A stretch of DNA of 64,000 nt from Phycisphaerae bacterium. GTDB taxonomy: Bacteria > Planctomycetota > Phycisphaerae > Phycisphaerales > UBA1924. Below, piece by piece: positions 25,361 through 33,557 of this stretch. Positions within the stretch are counted from its first letter, which is position 1. The number at the start of each line of letters is the position of its first letter. The notes beneath the pieces were generated by a model, which had not been told where the DNA came from, did not search any database, and saw nothing but the letters and a program-made list of their open reading frames with translations. The stretch is from positions 248,001-312,000 of the forward strand of contig JAUIES010000001.1 of the NCBI GenBank assembly GCA_030429705.1. The letters are read 5' to 3'. Both the position numbers and the translations under genes were made by a program.

Positions 25361-27427
25361 ATGCCACGCATCACGCTTCCCGATGGATCCGTCAAAGAGT
25401 TCGAAAAACCAGTCTCCGCTTATGAAGTTGCAGCCTCGATCGGCGAGCGTCTGGCGATGGCAGCCGTCGGCGCCAAAGTGAACGGCGAAACCGTTGACCT
25501 GCACGCCTCGCTCGCGGACGATTGCGAACTTGCACTCATGACGCCGAAAACGCGCGACGGTGCATCAGACCCCGAAGCCTTGATGCTCCTTCGTCACTCC
25601 GCAGCCCATGTCATGGCTGAAGCCATTCAGCGTGTGTTTCCACGCGCCCTGCTCGTGTACGGCCCCCCCTTGGAAACCGGTTTCTATTACGACATCGCCT
25701 TCCCAGAAGATCACCACCTCCGCGAGGGCGATTTTGAAGCCATCGAAAAAGAGATGGATGCGATCATCAAGGAAGACCGCAAGTTCACCCGCTACGAACT
25801 CACGCACGACGAAGGCATGGTCAAGCTCAAGGAAGAGGGAAGCAAGTACAAGATCGACAATGCTCTGCGCGCTCACAAGGCTGGCAGTCGCACGCTTTCG
25901 TTCTACGCCACCGGCGAACCTGGCAAGGACTGGGAAGATTTGTGCCGCGGGCCGCACATCCCCAGCACCGGACGCATCGGCGCGATCAAAATCATGAGCC
26001 TCGCTGCGAGTTACTGGCACGGCGATGAAAACTCCGACCGGTTGACGCGCGTGTATGGCACCGCCTTCTTCAACAAGAAGGAACTCAACGCGCATCTCAA
26101 GCAACTCGAAGAAGCCAAAAAACGCGACCATCGCGTGCTTGGCAAGCAACTCGGGCTGTTCCATATCGACGACATGGTCGGACAGGGTCTCATCCTCTGG
26201 ACGCCCGCCGGTAGTGTCGTCCGCGACGAACTCCAGAAATTTATCTCCAACGAACTGCGCAAACAGGGCTATCAACAGGTCTTTACGCCGCACATTGGCA
26301 AACTCGATCTCTACCGCACCAGCGGGCACTTCCCCTTCTACGCCGACAGCCAGTTCCACCCCATCGTCGAACGCGACGAAATGCAAAATCTCATGGAGGA
26401 AAACTGTTCGTGCGCCGAACTCTCGCACCGCATGCAGAACGGGAATATCGAAGGCTTCATGCTCAAGCCCATGAACTGCCCCCACCACATCAAAATCTAC
26501 GACAGCAAGCAACACTCCTACCGCGACCTGCCCGTCCGCCTCGCCGAGTTTGGAACGGTCTATCGCTGGGAGCAATCTGGTGAACTGAGCGGCCTGACCC
26601 GTGTGCGCGGCTTTACCCAGGACGATGCCCACCTCTTCTGTACGGAAGATCAGGTTGCGGACGAACTCACCGGGTGCTTGTCTTTGGTCAAGATCATTTT
26701 TAACACCCTCGGCATGCACGACTATCGCGTCCGCGTCGGGCTCCGTGACCCAGACAGCGGCAAGTATGTCGGTTCACCAGAAAACTGGGACAAGGCTGAA
26801 GATGCGTGTCGCAAAGCGGCATCATCACTCGGGGTCGAGTTCACGGAAGAGCCCGGAGAAGCCGCGTTCTATGGCCCGAAGATCGACTTCGTCGTCAAAG
26901 ATGTCATCGGCCGCGAATGGCAACTCGGGACTGTGCAGGTCGATTACAACCTGCCTGAACGCTTCGACCTCTCCTACATCGGGGCCGACAACACCGAGCA
27001 CCGCCCCGTCATGATCCACCGCGCCCCCTTCGGCTCGATGGAACGCTTCTGCGGCGTCCTCATCGAACACTTTGCCGGTGCCTTCCCCGCCTGGCTCGCC
27101 CCCGAGCAGGTCCGCGTCCTGCCGATCAGCGAGAAGAGCACGGCGTACGCCCAGTCCGTCGTCGACCAACTCAAAGCCATCGATGTCCGCGTCACGCTTG
27201 ACGACAGCAACGAACGCGTGCAGGCGAAGATCAAGCATGGGTCGTCGCAAAAGATCCCATATCTGTTGGTCGTCGGCCCGCGCGACGCTGAAGCCGGGCA
27301 GGTTTCGGTGCGGGCCTTCGGCACCGAGAAAGACCTCGGCGCGATGCCACTCGATGAGTTTGTCGAAGCGATCAAGGAAGAAATCACCGGACGAGGGGAA
27401 AGCACTGTCGCCGCGCGGTTCCAGTAA
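25361..27427 (+). CDS. thrS: Threonyl-tRNA synthetase
   Basis: Class II synthetase of 688 residues that charges tRNA-Thr. The domains in order are TGS at 1-62 (MPRITLPDGSVKEFEK), the editing domain with HSAAH at about 78-82 and SLAASYWHGDE, and the catalytic core with the zinc Cys in KPMNCPHHIKIY. Motif 2 reads EFGTVYRWEQSGELSGLTRV and motif 3 HRAPFGSMERFCG. The anticodon-binding domain starts at about 580 (VRVLPISEKSTAYAQ). AGGACC lies before the ATG. The leader holds an apparent Thr attenuator. Length and motifs are normal for ThrRS and nothing is missing. Confidence 0.98.
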   Translation: MPRITLPDGSVKEFEKPVSAYEVAASIGERLAMAAVGAKVNGETVDLHASLADDCELALMTPKTRDGASDPEALMLLRHSAAHVMAEAIQRVFPRALLVYGPPLETGFYYDIAFPEDHHLREGDFEAIEKEMDAIIKEDRKFTRYELTHDEGMVKLKEEGSKYKIDNALRAHKAGSRTLSFYATGEPGKDWEDLCRGPHIPSTGRIGAIKIMSLAASYWHGDENSDRLTRVYGTAFFNKKELNAHLKQLEEAKKRDHRVLGKQLGLFHIDDMVGQGLILWTPAGSVVRDELQKFISNELRKQGYQQVFTPHIGKLDLYRTSGHFPFYADSQFHPIVERDEMQNLMEENCSCAELSHRMQNGNIEGFMLKPMNCPHHIKIYDSKQHSYRDLPVRLAEFGTVYRWEQSGELSGLTRVRGFTQDDAHLFCTEDQVADELTGCLSLVKIIFNTLGMHDYRVRVGLRDPDSGKYVGSPENWDKAEDACRKAASSLGVEFTEEPGEAAFYGPKIDFVVKDVIGREWQLGTVQVDYNLPERFDLSYIGADNTEHRPVMIHRAPFGSMERFCGVLIEHFAGAFPAWLAPEQVRVLPISEKSTAYAQSVVDQLKAIDVRVTLDDSNERVQAKIKHGSSQKIPYLLVVGPRDAEAGQVSVRAFGTEKDLGAMPLDEFVEAIKEEITGRGESTVAARFQ

Positions 27428-27445
27428 GCACAGCAATCTGACTAT

Positions 27446-27464
27446 GCCCCCCTCAATGAGGGGC
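27446..27464. terminator. Weak hairpin between convergent thrS and the esterase gene
   Basis: GCCCC and GGGGC flank CTC/GAG in a short stem with an ATT-rich tail, 18 bases after thrS. It may serve both convergent genes but has no long T-run. Confidence 0.35.
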
Positions 27465-27480
27465 AATTTATCGAGCAGTG

Positions 27481-28359
27481 TTATTTCGTCTGTTCAATCA
27501 ACCACGGGCCGAGGTCGCCTCCGCCATACGCCGAGTCCCACGAGTTGTGGTCATCATCCGGGAAGATCGTCAACTGCACCTCACCGCCCGCGTCTCGGAC
27601 CAGGCGGTCGAGCAACACGCTCTCGCCGGCGGGGACAACATTGTCGCGGCCACCATGAAACAACCAGACCGGCATCGTGGCGAGTGAGCGGGCGAGGGCT
27701 TGAACGCTTTCATCTGTCGCATCGGTCCACAGTCCGTCGTAGCGATGGGCTGTGGGATTGTTGATGTAGCCGCATACAGGGGCTGCCGCCTGAAAACGAT
27801 CGGTGTGTGCAGCGGCGATCTGCATGGTGCCGTGCCCCCCCTGGCTGAGCCCGGTGATCGCGAGCCGTTCAGGATCGACAAGTCCCTCGTCGATAACTTG
27901 GTCAATCGCCGCCAACACCGCGTTCGTGTGGTCTTCCCATGCGCTTGCCCCGTCAGGCTTCTGCGGCGCGATAACAACGAACGGCCACGCTTCGGGAGTG
28001 GCAGAGACATGTCGCGGTAATCCAACGGTCAGTTGTTTCTTGCCGTCGGTGCCACATTCGCCAAGCCCGTGCAGGAACACAAGCCCTCGCCCGTTGCCTT
28101 GCCAAGCATCGGGAACCCAAACCCCGACGGGATACGACCGGCCATCGACTTCGACCGTCCGTTCCTGCCACGCACCCGAAATGTACACAATGGGTTCCCT
28201 CACAATTTCTTGTGGATCTTGGCTGGCAGGCGTTTCAGTCTCGATGGGCGCGCTTTCGGTGGTTTCTGGAAGCGTTCGGTCGGCTGACCGATCGCAACCG
28301 GCAATCCAACAAGTGACGATCACAAGACTCACCAATCCGCTTCGCAAATGGGTGGTCAT
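27481..28359 (-). CDS. Lipoprotein esterase of the alpha/beta-hydrolase fold (PHB depolymerase/esterase-like)
   Basis: Predicted secreted lipoprotein hydrolase of 292 residues. The ATG at 28359 starts a lipoprotein signal (MTTHLRSGLVSLVIVTCWIAGC), followed by a short acidic linker. Catalytic features are the oxyanion segment FLHGLGECGTDGKK, the nucleophile elbow GLSQGGHG (GxSxG), the acid in WLFHGGRDNVVP and the His in DDDHNSWDSAYGGG. The fold and spacing resemble secreted carbohydrate or polyhydroxyalkanoate esterases. It lies 2 bases after the M48 gene on the same strand. The substrate is unknown; breakdown of complex esters is plausible. Confidence 0.85.
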   Translation of the reverse strand: MTTHLRSGLVSLVIVTCWIAGCDRSADRTLPETTESAPIETETPASQDPQEIVREPIVYISGAWQERTVEVDGRSYPVGVWVPDAWQGNGRGLVFLHGLGECGTDGKKQLTVGLPRHVSATPEAWPFVVIAPQKPDGASAWEDHTNAVLAAIDQVIDEGLVDPERLAITGLSQGGHGTMQIAAAHTDRFQAAAPVCGYINNPTAHRYDGLWTDATDESVQALARSLATMPVWLFHGGRDNVVPAGESVLLDRLVRDAGGEVQLTIFPDDDHNSWDSAYGGGDLGPWLIEQTK

Positions 28360-28361
28360 GG

Positions 28362-29306
28362 TCAATCGGCCTGTTCGTGCTGATCGACGCACAGGCCGCA
28401 CCACGAGGCTGTGTCCGCCAACACCAACGCGTTCGACGAGTTTGGAATGTTCGGCCACGCCGCAGCCAAGGGCTCGAGCATGTTGGCTTGATACCGCGAC
28501 TCGTAGCGCTTGAACGAACTGTCTGCGACCTGAGCCGCGTACTGCCCCTTCAACTTTGCGTTGATCTCCCCGATCCGACTCTCCGGGTGCGGATGCGTCG
28601 ATAGGAACTCGGGTGGACGATCGCCTCCTGCTGCAAGCGCTTTGAGTACACCCATCGCGTCGCGCGCAGCCACCGGGTTGTACCCCGCTCGCACCATATA
28701 TCGCATGCCAAGTTTGTCGGCTTCGTGTTCCTGATTTCGCCCGTAACTGAGTAGATACAAGCCACCTGCACCACCGACGATCGTCGGGACGGCTTGCTGG
28801 ACAATCTGATTATCTGACTGACCGGCTGCCACACCAATGCCAGCAAGAATCACAGAAGTTCCCATTTGCCGACTGATCTGTTCGTTCTGATGACGCGCGG
28901 TGACATGTCCGATTTCATGTCCCATGATGAATGCCAGTTCGGCTTCATCAGACAGTTTCTCGACAAGTGCCTTGGTGATGAATGTCTTGCCACCGGGCAA
29001 TGCGAAGGCATTGACCACATCAGAATCGAGCAGGATGAACTCCCATGGCAGACTCGGGTTGTCGCCTTCAGAAAACGAAGCGAGTTTGGCCCCGATTTCG
29101 GAGAGATACCCCTGGGCCTTCACGCTGTTGACCCGGCCGCCGTACTCATTGGTGATTTGCCCCTTGGCTTCTTCACCAATGGCGATCTCCTGACTCCGAC
29201 TGAGCATGTTGAACTGACTTCGCCCGGTCGTGGGGTTATTCGAACACCCAGCGACGATCGGGACGACGACCAAAGCGAACAGGCTCATTGTCTTTTTCAG
29301 ATTCAT
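28362..29306 (-). CDS. M48-family metalloprotease lipoprotein (LoiP/BepA-like)
   Basis: Envelope zinc protease of 314 residues. A lipobox ends the signal peptide (PIVAGC, Cys at 21), followed by the characteristic N-PTTGRSQFNMLSRSQEIAIG segment. The HEIGH zinc motif is at about residues 130-134 and the third ligand lies in NQEHEADKLG. Then comes LSTHPHPESRIGEI, typical of the LoiP/YggG group that maintains outer-membrane proteins. The ATG at 29306 has GGAGGTG, one of the best ribosome sites here. A longer frame upstream lacks signal features. It is followed closely by the esterase gene. Confidence 0.92.
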   Translation of the reverse strand: MNLKKTMSLFALVVVPIVAGCSNNPTTGRSQFNMLSRSQEIAIGEEAKGQITNEYGGRVNSVKAQGYLSEIGAKLASFSEGDNPSLPWEFILLDSDVVNAFALPGGKTFITKALVEKLSDEAELAFIMGHEIGHVTARHQNEQISRQMGTSVILAGIGVAAGQSDNQIVQQAVPTIVGGAGGLYLLSYGRNQEHEADKLGMRYMVRAGYNPVAARDAMGVLKALAAGGDRPPEFLSTHPHPESRIGEINAKLKGQYAAQVADSSFKRYESRYQANMLEPLAAAWPNIPNSSNALVLADTASWCGLCVDQHEQAD

Positions 29307-29347
29307 CAGAACACCTCCAGGAAAGGACCGGTCGTCTACGATCGGTC

Positions 29348-30133
29348 GTGACCAGTGCCACAAAGCCTACCAACCAAAACGCGGTCTGGACAGACCAAGC
29401 CTTGAACGATCCACATCGTGATGCAGAAAAACCTGCCAAGGTCCGTGCGATGTTCTCAGCCATTGCGCGCAGTTACGACCTGAATAATCGTTTGCACTCG
29501 ATGTGGCAGGATCAACGCTGGCGCCGTTTGGCGGTTCGGGCTGCTTCGGTCACGCCAGGCGATGTGGTCGCGGACATTGCCTGTGGCACGGGCGACCTGA
29601 CCGAAGCATTTGCAAAAACTGAGGCTTCACAAATCATGGGGCTCGATTTCACGCCGGCCATGCTCGAAATTGCAGAGCACAAGCGTCAGACGCGAAAAGT
29701 GCCGAATCCCGATCGCATCTCGTACGCCGAAGCGGACGCGCAGGACTTGCCGCTTGAATCCGATTCAGTTGATTGTCTTTCGATTGCCTTTGGCATTCGC
29801 AATGTCAAAGACCCGCTCATAGCGCTCTCGGAGTTCTCTCGGGTCCTGCGACCTGGCGGACGGCTTGTGATTCTCGAGTTTGATCGACCGAAATTTGCCC
29901 TTGTGCGTTGGTTCAACGATTTTTATTGTGGCCAGATCATGCCCCGAACCGCCACACTGATCAGCCGCGACAAGTCTGGCGCCTATCGCTACCTTCCCAA
30001 GTCTGTCGGCAAGTTCATGTCTTCAGCGGAACTTGAGGGCGCGATGCGTCGCGCAGGTTTTGACCAAGTGCGCTCGCGTGGGCTCTCGATGGGCATTTGT
30101 CGTTTGTATACGGGCGTGCGAACCTCCGAATAA
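29348..30133 (+). CDS. ubiE: Demethylmenaquinone/ubiquinone C-methyltransferase
   Basis: SAM-dependent methyltransferase of about 261 residues that makes menaquinone from demethylmenaquinone. The family signature begins VRAMFSAIARSYDLNNRLHS, followed by the SAM motif VADIACGTGDLTEAF, then IAFGIRNVKDPLIALSEFSR and LRPGGRLVILEFD. C-terminal motifs are PRTATLISRDKSGAYRYLPK and FMSSAELEGAMRRAGF. The most likely start is GTG at 29348; an in-frame start at 29288 would overlap the divergent M48 gene. With the amidohydrolase at 32149 this may point to menaquinone synthesis, with MenG as the more precise name. Confidence 0.93.
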   Translation: MTSATKPTNQNAVWTDQALNDPHRDAEKPAKVRAMFSAIARSYDLNNRLHSMWQDQRWRRLAVRAASVTPGDVVADIACGTGDLTEAFAKTEASQIMGLDFTPAMLEIAEHKRQTRKVPNPDRISYAEADAQDLPLESDSVDCLSIAFGIRNVKDPLIALSEFSRVLRPGGRLVILEFDRPKFALVRWFNDFYCGQIMPRTATLISRDKSGAYRYLPKSVGKFMSSAELEGAMRRAGFDQVRSRGLSMGICRLYTGVRTSE

Positions 30134-30338
30134 ACGAGCGGCATTATCGGTGTTGCGCGTTGAAAAAAGTCATACCTTCAAACTCGTGTGATTCTTGATG
30201 CCATCCCGATACTGTCTGTGCACGGGTGGCACGGAAGCCAACCCCGGCCGGTCGAGGGGATTCGACCGACAGTTCAATCTTGAATCCGAAGCGCGGTGGA
30301 ACCGACGCCGGACCGACCTTGTCGGGAGTTCCACCGTT

Positions 30339-31052
30339 ATGAATCAAGAAGTTGTACTCGAGCGTTTTTTCAGAGCACTCATCGCAGGAGACCGCCCCAT
30401 TGCACGAGGCATCGTGCATGAACAAGCGGGCGAGGGGCTGGATGCTCAAACCCTGATCACCGATCTGTTCTGGCCAACCTTTGAGATGATCGAGCGTCTC
30501 TATCGCGCCGATCAGATCAGTCGATTGAGTTATCAACTCGCCACACGCTTGCTTCGCGTGTTGGTCGATCAGGTCGCAGCTGCCCTCCCGATGACGGGTC
30601 ACGGACCGGGTTCTGGAAAAAAGGTCCTCGCTGTGTGTGGTCTGGAAGAGGACAACGAACTTGGCGCGCAGATGGCTGTTGATCTCCTCGAAGCCTCAGG
30701 GTTTGAAGTCCAGTTCACCGGCGGCGGAATTGCGAACGATGAAATCCTCGGACAGATTCACGAAGAGCGGCCCACGACCTTTCTTGCGTTCTGTTCGTCA
30801 CCGACTGACCTGCCACACATTCGTGCGTTGATCGATCATCTCCACGAAATCAACGCATGTCCGAATCTTCAGATCGCGGTCGGTGGCGGCGTGTTCAATC
30901 GTGCCGACGGGCTTGCAGAAGAAATTGGTGCCGATATCTGGGCAGAAGACCCGCTCGAAATGGTGCATGCTCTGATTTTCGATGCCGATCGGCGCGCCGA
31001 TGTCGAACAGCGGACGGTCGGACGCAAACGCCGCGTTCGGTCAGCCGCCTGA
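30339..31052 (+). CDS. Corrinoid-binding-domain-like protein lacking the His ligand
   Basis: Protein of 237 residues with the two-part layout of B12-binding sensors: a helical N-terminal part of about 95 residues (LFWPTFEMIERLYRADQISR and LSYQLATRLLRVLVDQVAAA) and a Rossmann-like part with KKVLAVCGLEEDNELGAQMA, VDLLEASGFEVQFTGGGI and NLQIAVGGGVFNRADGLAEE. The normal DxHxxG signature reads EDNELG here, so the Asp and the cobalt-ligating His are both absent. It may bind the cofactor differently or not at all. GGGAG precedes the ATG. A terminator follows; it seems to be expressed alone. The role is uncertain. Confidence 0.75.
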   Translation: MNQEVVLERFFRALIAGDRPIARGIVHEQAGEGLDAQTLITDLFWPTFEMIERLYRADQISRLSYQLATRLLRVLVDQVAAALPMTGHGPGSGKKVLAVCGLEEDNELGAQMAVDLLEASGFEVQFTGGGIANDEILGQIHEERPTTFLAFCSSPTDLPHIRALIDHLHEINACPNLQIAVGGGVFNRADGLAEEIGADIWAEDPLEMVHALIFDADRRADVEQRTVGRKRRVRSAA

Positions 31053-31078
31053 TAGCATTTCGACCTCCTCACAAAACG

Positions 31079-31118
31079 AACACCACCGACTTGTACTTGC
31101 AAGTCGGTGGTGTTTTTT
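31079..31118 (+). terminator. Intrinsic terminator
   Basis: A stem of about 15 bp (AACACCACCGACTTG with CAAGTCGGTGGTGTT) around a very short loop, followed by a T-run. It lies between the corrinoid-domain gene and the convergent OmpA-like gene, and on this evidence acts mainly on the plus strand. Confidence 0.9.
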
Positions 31119-31170
31119 CAGGAATCAATCAGGTCATCGCGTCTGATTCAGAACCAGTCAGCAACTTTGA

Positions 31171-32052
31171 TTATTTGATCGGGTCGACCCCACCTGAGCC
31201 GCGACGAGAATCGATGTCAATGGAGCCAGATCCGGTATCGCTTGATCCGGGGTTCGCTCCATAAGAAGCGCCGCTGGAACCCTGCACCAGATAGATTTCA
31301 ACGCGGCGATTCTGCGGAGTGTTGCCATTCGCACCATTCGCCACCATCGGGCGATGCTCGCCCCAGCCAGCAGCCTCCATGCGCGATGCGTTCACATTCA
31401 TATCAACAAGTGCCCTGCGCACGGCGATCGCACGAGCCACGGAAAGGTGCATGTTCGTCGGGAATCGTTGAGCGGTTGCCGAGCCGATACGCTGCGCGTC
31501 TGTGTGGCCGACGATGCGTATATCATACGAAGATGCGTCATTCGATCGCAGAACTTGAGACAGCGCTCGCAGACTTTCAGCTGCGTTTGATTTGACCTGC
31601 GCCGATCCTGAATCGAAGGTCAGGTCACTCGAAAACCGCAACATGCCTCGATCGGCATCATAAGAAATCAACCCCGGATATCGGTTGGCAAGTGCACGAA
31701 GGGCTGAGTCGGTCGTCGGATCGAGCCTCGTGAACGACATGTTGCCCATGGCGTTTTCGATTTCGTCCATTTGGGCGCGTGCATCGGCAAGTTGTCGTCT
31801 CAAGTCTTCATTGGTTTGTTGAAGCGTGACAATCATATTGCCTGCGCTTCCAGATTCGCCTCGCAGCGACCCAACAACGCCCTGGCACTCGTCGAGTCTT
31901 GCCTGCAAATCCGCAGTGCTGGCGCTGAGACTTCTGTTCGTTTCGACCAGTCGGTCATACTCCTGCTGACTCACACAGCCACCCAAGGCGGCGGCGACGA
32001 GGCAAATACCTATAGAGCGAGCAATCCAACCTTGCGTCAATGCGATGCGCAT
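31171..32052 (-). CDS. OmpA/MotB-domain lipoprotein (Pal-like)
   Basis: Peptidoglycan-associated lipoprotein candidate of 293 residues. The start at 32052 has AAGGAG, and the signal ends at a lipobox (ALGGC, Cys at 26). A coiled coil of about 85 residues follows (EYDRLVETNRSLSASTADLQ onwards). The OmpA domain spans about 160-270: LTFDSGSAQVKSNAAESL, IVGHTDAQRIGSATA, NMHLSVARAIAVRRALVD and GWGEHRPMVAN. The C-terminus is a Gly/Ser-rich tail. It would tether the outer layer to peptidoglycan. It is convergent with the preceding gene. Confidence 0.92.
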   Translation of the reverse strand: MRIALTQGWIARSIGICLVAAALGGCVSQQEYDRLVETNRSLSASTADLQARLDECQGVVGSLRGESGSAGNMIVTLQQTNEDLRRQLADARAQMDEIENAMGNMSFTRLDPTTDSALRALANRYPGLISYDADRGMLRFSSDLTFDSGSAQVKSNAAESLRALSQVLRSNDASSYDIRIVGHTDAQRIGSATAQRFPTNMHLSVARAIAVRRALVDMNVNASRMEAAGWGEHRPMVANGANGNTPQNRRVEIYLVQGSSGASYGANPGSSDTGSGSIDIDSRRGSGGVDPIK

Positions 32053-32148
32053 GCGTACAACTCCTTCGAGAATGGGCGCTGCCGCGCCGTATGAACCCAA
32101 TACTAGTCTTCGGCAAGAGCACGATAAACCGGCCACACGCTTGACACC

Positions 32149-33504
32149 ATGCGAGAACCTTGCGAATTGATCGATTTTTCCAAGAACGAGACCGTCACGC
32201 TTCGGTGTCATGCTGTTGTTGATGCAAATGGTCACGCGTGGTCACCCGGTTGGCTGACAATTCGTTGCGAATCGACCGAAGAATGCGGTACCCGAACGCT
32301 TCGGACGGTAGCGGTTGGGAATGAGAATCGGTGCCCTGGTGCACCCGTGGTCCATTTGGACGACAGCGTGGTTGTGCCCGGATTCGTCAATGCCCACTGC
32401 CACCTCGACCTGACGCATGTCGGTCCGCAACCAAGGCCCTTAACTGGGGGGTTTTCGGCATGGCTTGAAGTGATTCGTCACGCCCGACCCCAGGAGCCCC
32501 GAGCGATCGCCGATGCGGTACGGACCGGCATTGAACTCTCGCTCGCTGGAGGCGTGGTGGCGGTCGGAGACATTGGAGGCTCGCCCCGCTCGGGTCCGAG
32601 TCTGGTGCCATGGCGAACGCTTCGTGACTCACCCCTCGCGGGCGTCTCGTTTCTGGAGTTTTTTGCAATCGGAACCATGCGTGAAGCTGCGATGAACCGA
32701 TGCAGACAGGTGCTCGATGAAGCCGGACCCGACAGAGTGATGCTCGGATTGCAGCCTCATGCGCCGTATTCCGTTTCTCAGCTGGCGTATCAGGAATGCG
32801 CCCGCTTGGCTCGTGAGTTTGCGTTGCCTTTGAGTACACATCTGGCGGAGACACTTGAAGAACGGCAGTTCATCGCCGACGCAACCGGTCCGCAGCGAGC
32901 ATTCCTTGAATCGCTGGGATTGTGGGCGAGTGCCAACGAGGAAAACATCGGCCGCGGCAATCACCCTGTCCAACATCTCTCAGACCCACTCGCGGCTCAT
33001 CCTTGGGTGTTGGCCCATCTCAATGACTGCTCTGACGAGGCGCTGGATGTCCTCGCATCGACGAATTGTTCGGTCGCGTACTGCCCGCGGGCGTCGGCGT
33101 ATTTCGACGCTGCGGACACGCTCGGGCCGCATCGATATCGTGACATGCTCGATCGTGGCATCAATGTGTGCCTCGGCACTGATTCGATTGTCAACTTACC
33201 GAATGAGGCTACGGACGCGACAACGGGCGGCATCTCGCCGTTTGACGATGCCAGGCTGTTGTACAACCGAGACCAAGTCGATTCGACCACCGTACTGGCC
33301 ATGCTCACGACCAATGGCGCTCGAGCGCTTGGGCTTGACCCAGTGTCATTCACTTTCACTCGGGGGCACAAGTTGTCAGGGCTGGTGGCGGTCAGGGTGG
33401 AGGATCGCCGCGCCACGCCGATTGATGCACTATTCACGAGCGGAGCAAAACCACAACTCATTGCATCTGGTGCCCGGGCTTGCATCGAAGATCGCTGTGA
33501 ATGA
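32149..33504 (+). CDS. Metal-dependent amidohydrolase (chlorohydrolase/deaminase type; possible aminodeoxyfutalosine deaminase)
   Basis: Amidohydrolase-superfamily enzyme of 451 residues. Metal and catalytic motifs are VPGFVNAHCHLDLTHVGPQ (the HxH pair), GLQPHAPYSVSQLAYQEC, THLAETLEE, WVLAHLNDCSDEALDVLAS and CLGTDSIVNLPNEATDA (the catalytic Asp). This layout is shared by guanine/adenosine-type deaminases and by aminodeoxyfutalosine deaminases of the futalosine menaquinone route. The menG/ubiE gene 2 kb upstream makes the latter attractive but not proven. It is followed by resB after 54 bases, possibly in one unit. Confidence 0.8.
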   Translation: MREPCELIDFSKNETVTLRCHAVVDANGHAWSPGWLTIRCESTEECGTRTLRTVAVGNENRCPGAPVVHLDDSVVVPGFVNAHCHLDLTHVGPQPRPLTGGFSAWLEVIRHARPQEPRAIADAVRTGIELSLAGGVVAVGDIGGSPRSGPSLVPWRTLRDSPLAGVSFLEFFAIGTMREAAMNRCRQVLDEAGPDRVMLGLQPHAPYSVSQLAYQECARLAREFALPLSTHLAETLEERQFIADATGPQRAFLESLGLWASANEENIGRGNHPVQHLSDPLAAHPWVLAHLNDCSDEALDVLASTNCSVAYCPRASAYFDAADTLGPHRYRDMLDRGINVCLGTDSIVNLPNEATDATTGGISPFDDARLLYNRDQVDSTTVLAMLTTNGARALGLDPVSFTFTRGHKLSGLVAVRVEDRRATPIDALFTSGAKPQLIASGARACIEDRCE

Positions 33505-33557
33505 CTGGGCGGTCTAGCATTCCGGAACGGCATCAGAATTGCAGAAACTGAGGGTCT

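Noticed and set aside
25565-26719. Minus-strand ORF of 384 codons inside thrS
   Set aside because: Antisense shadow of a strongly coding gene with all ThrRS motifs intact on the plus strand.
30134-30338. Cobalamin riboswitch before the corrinoid-domain gene
   Set aside because: The 205-base leader has a short hairpin (CGGTCGA/TCGACCG) but no B12-box sequence or the needed multi-helix layout.
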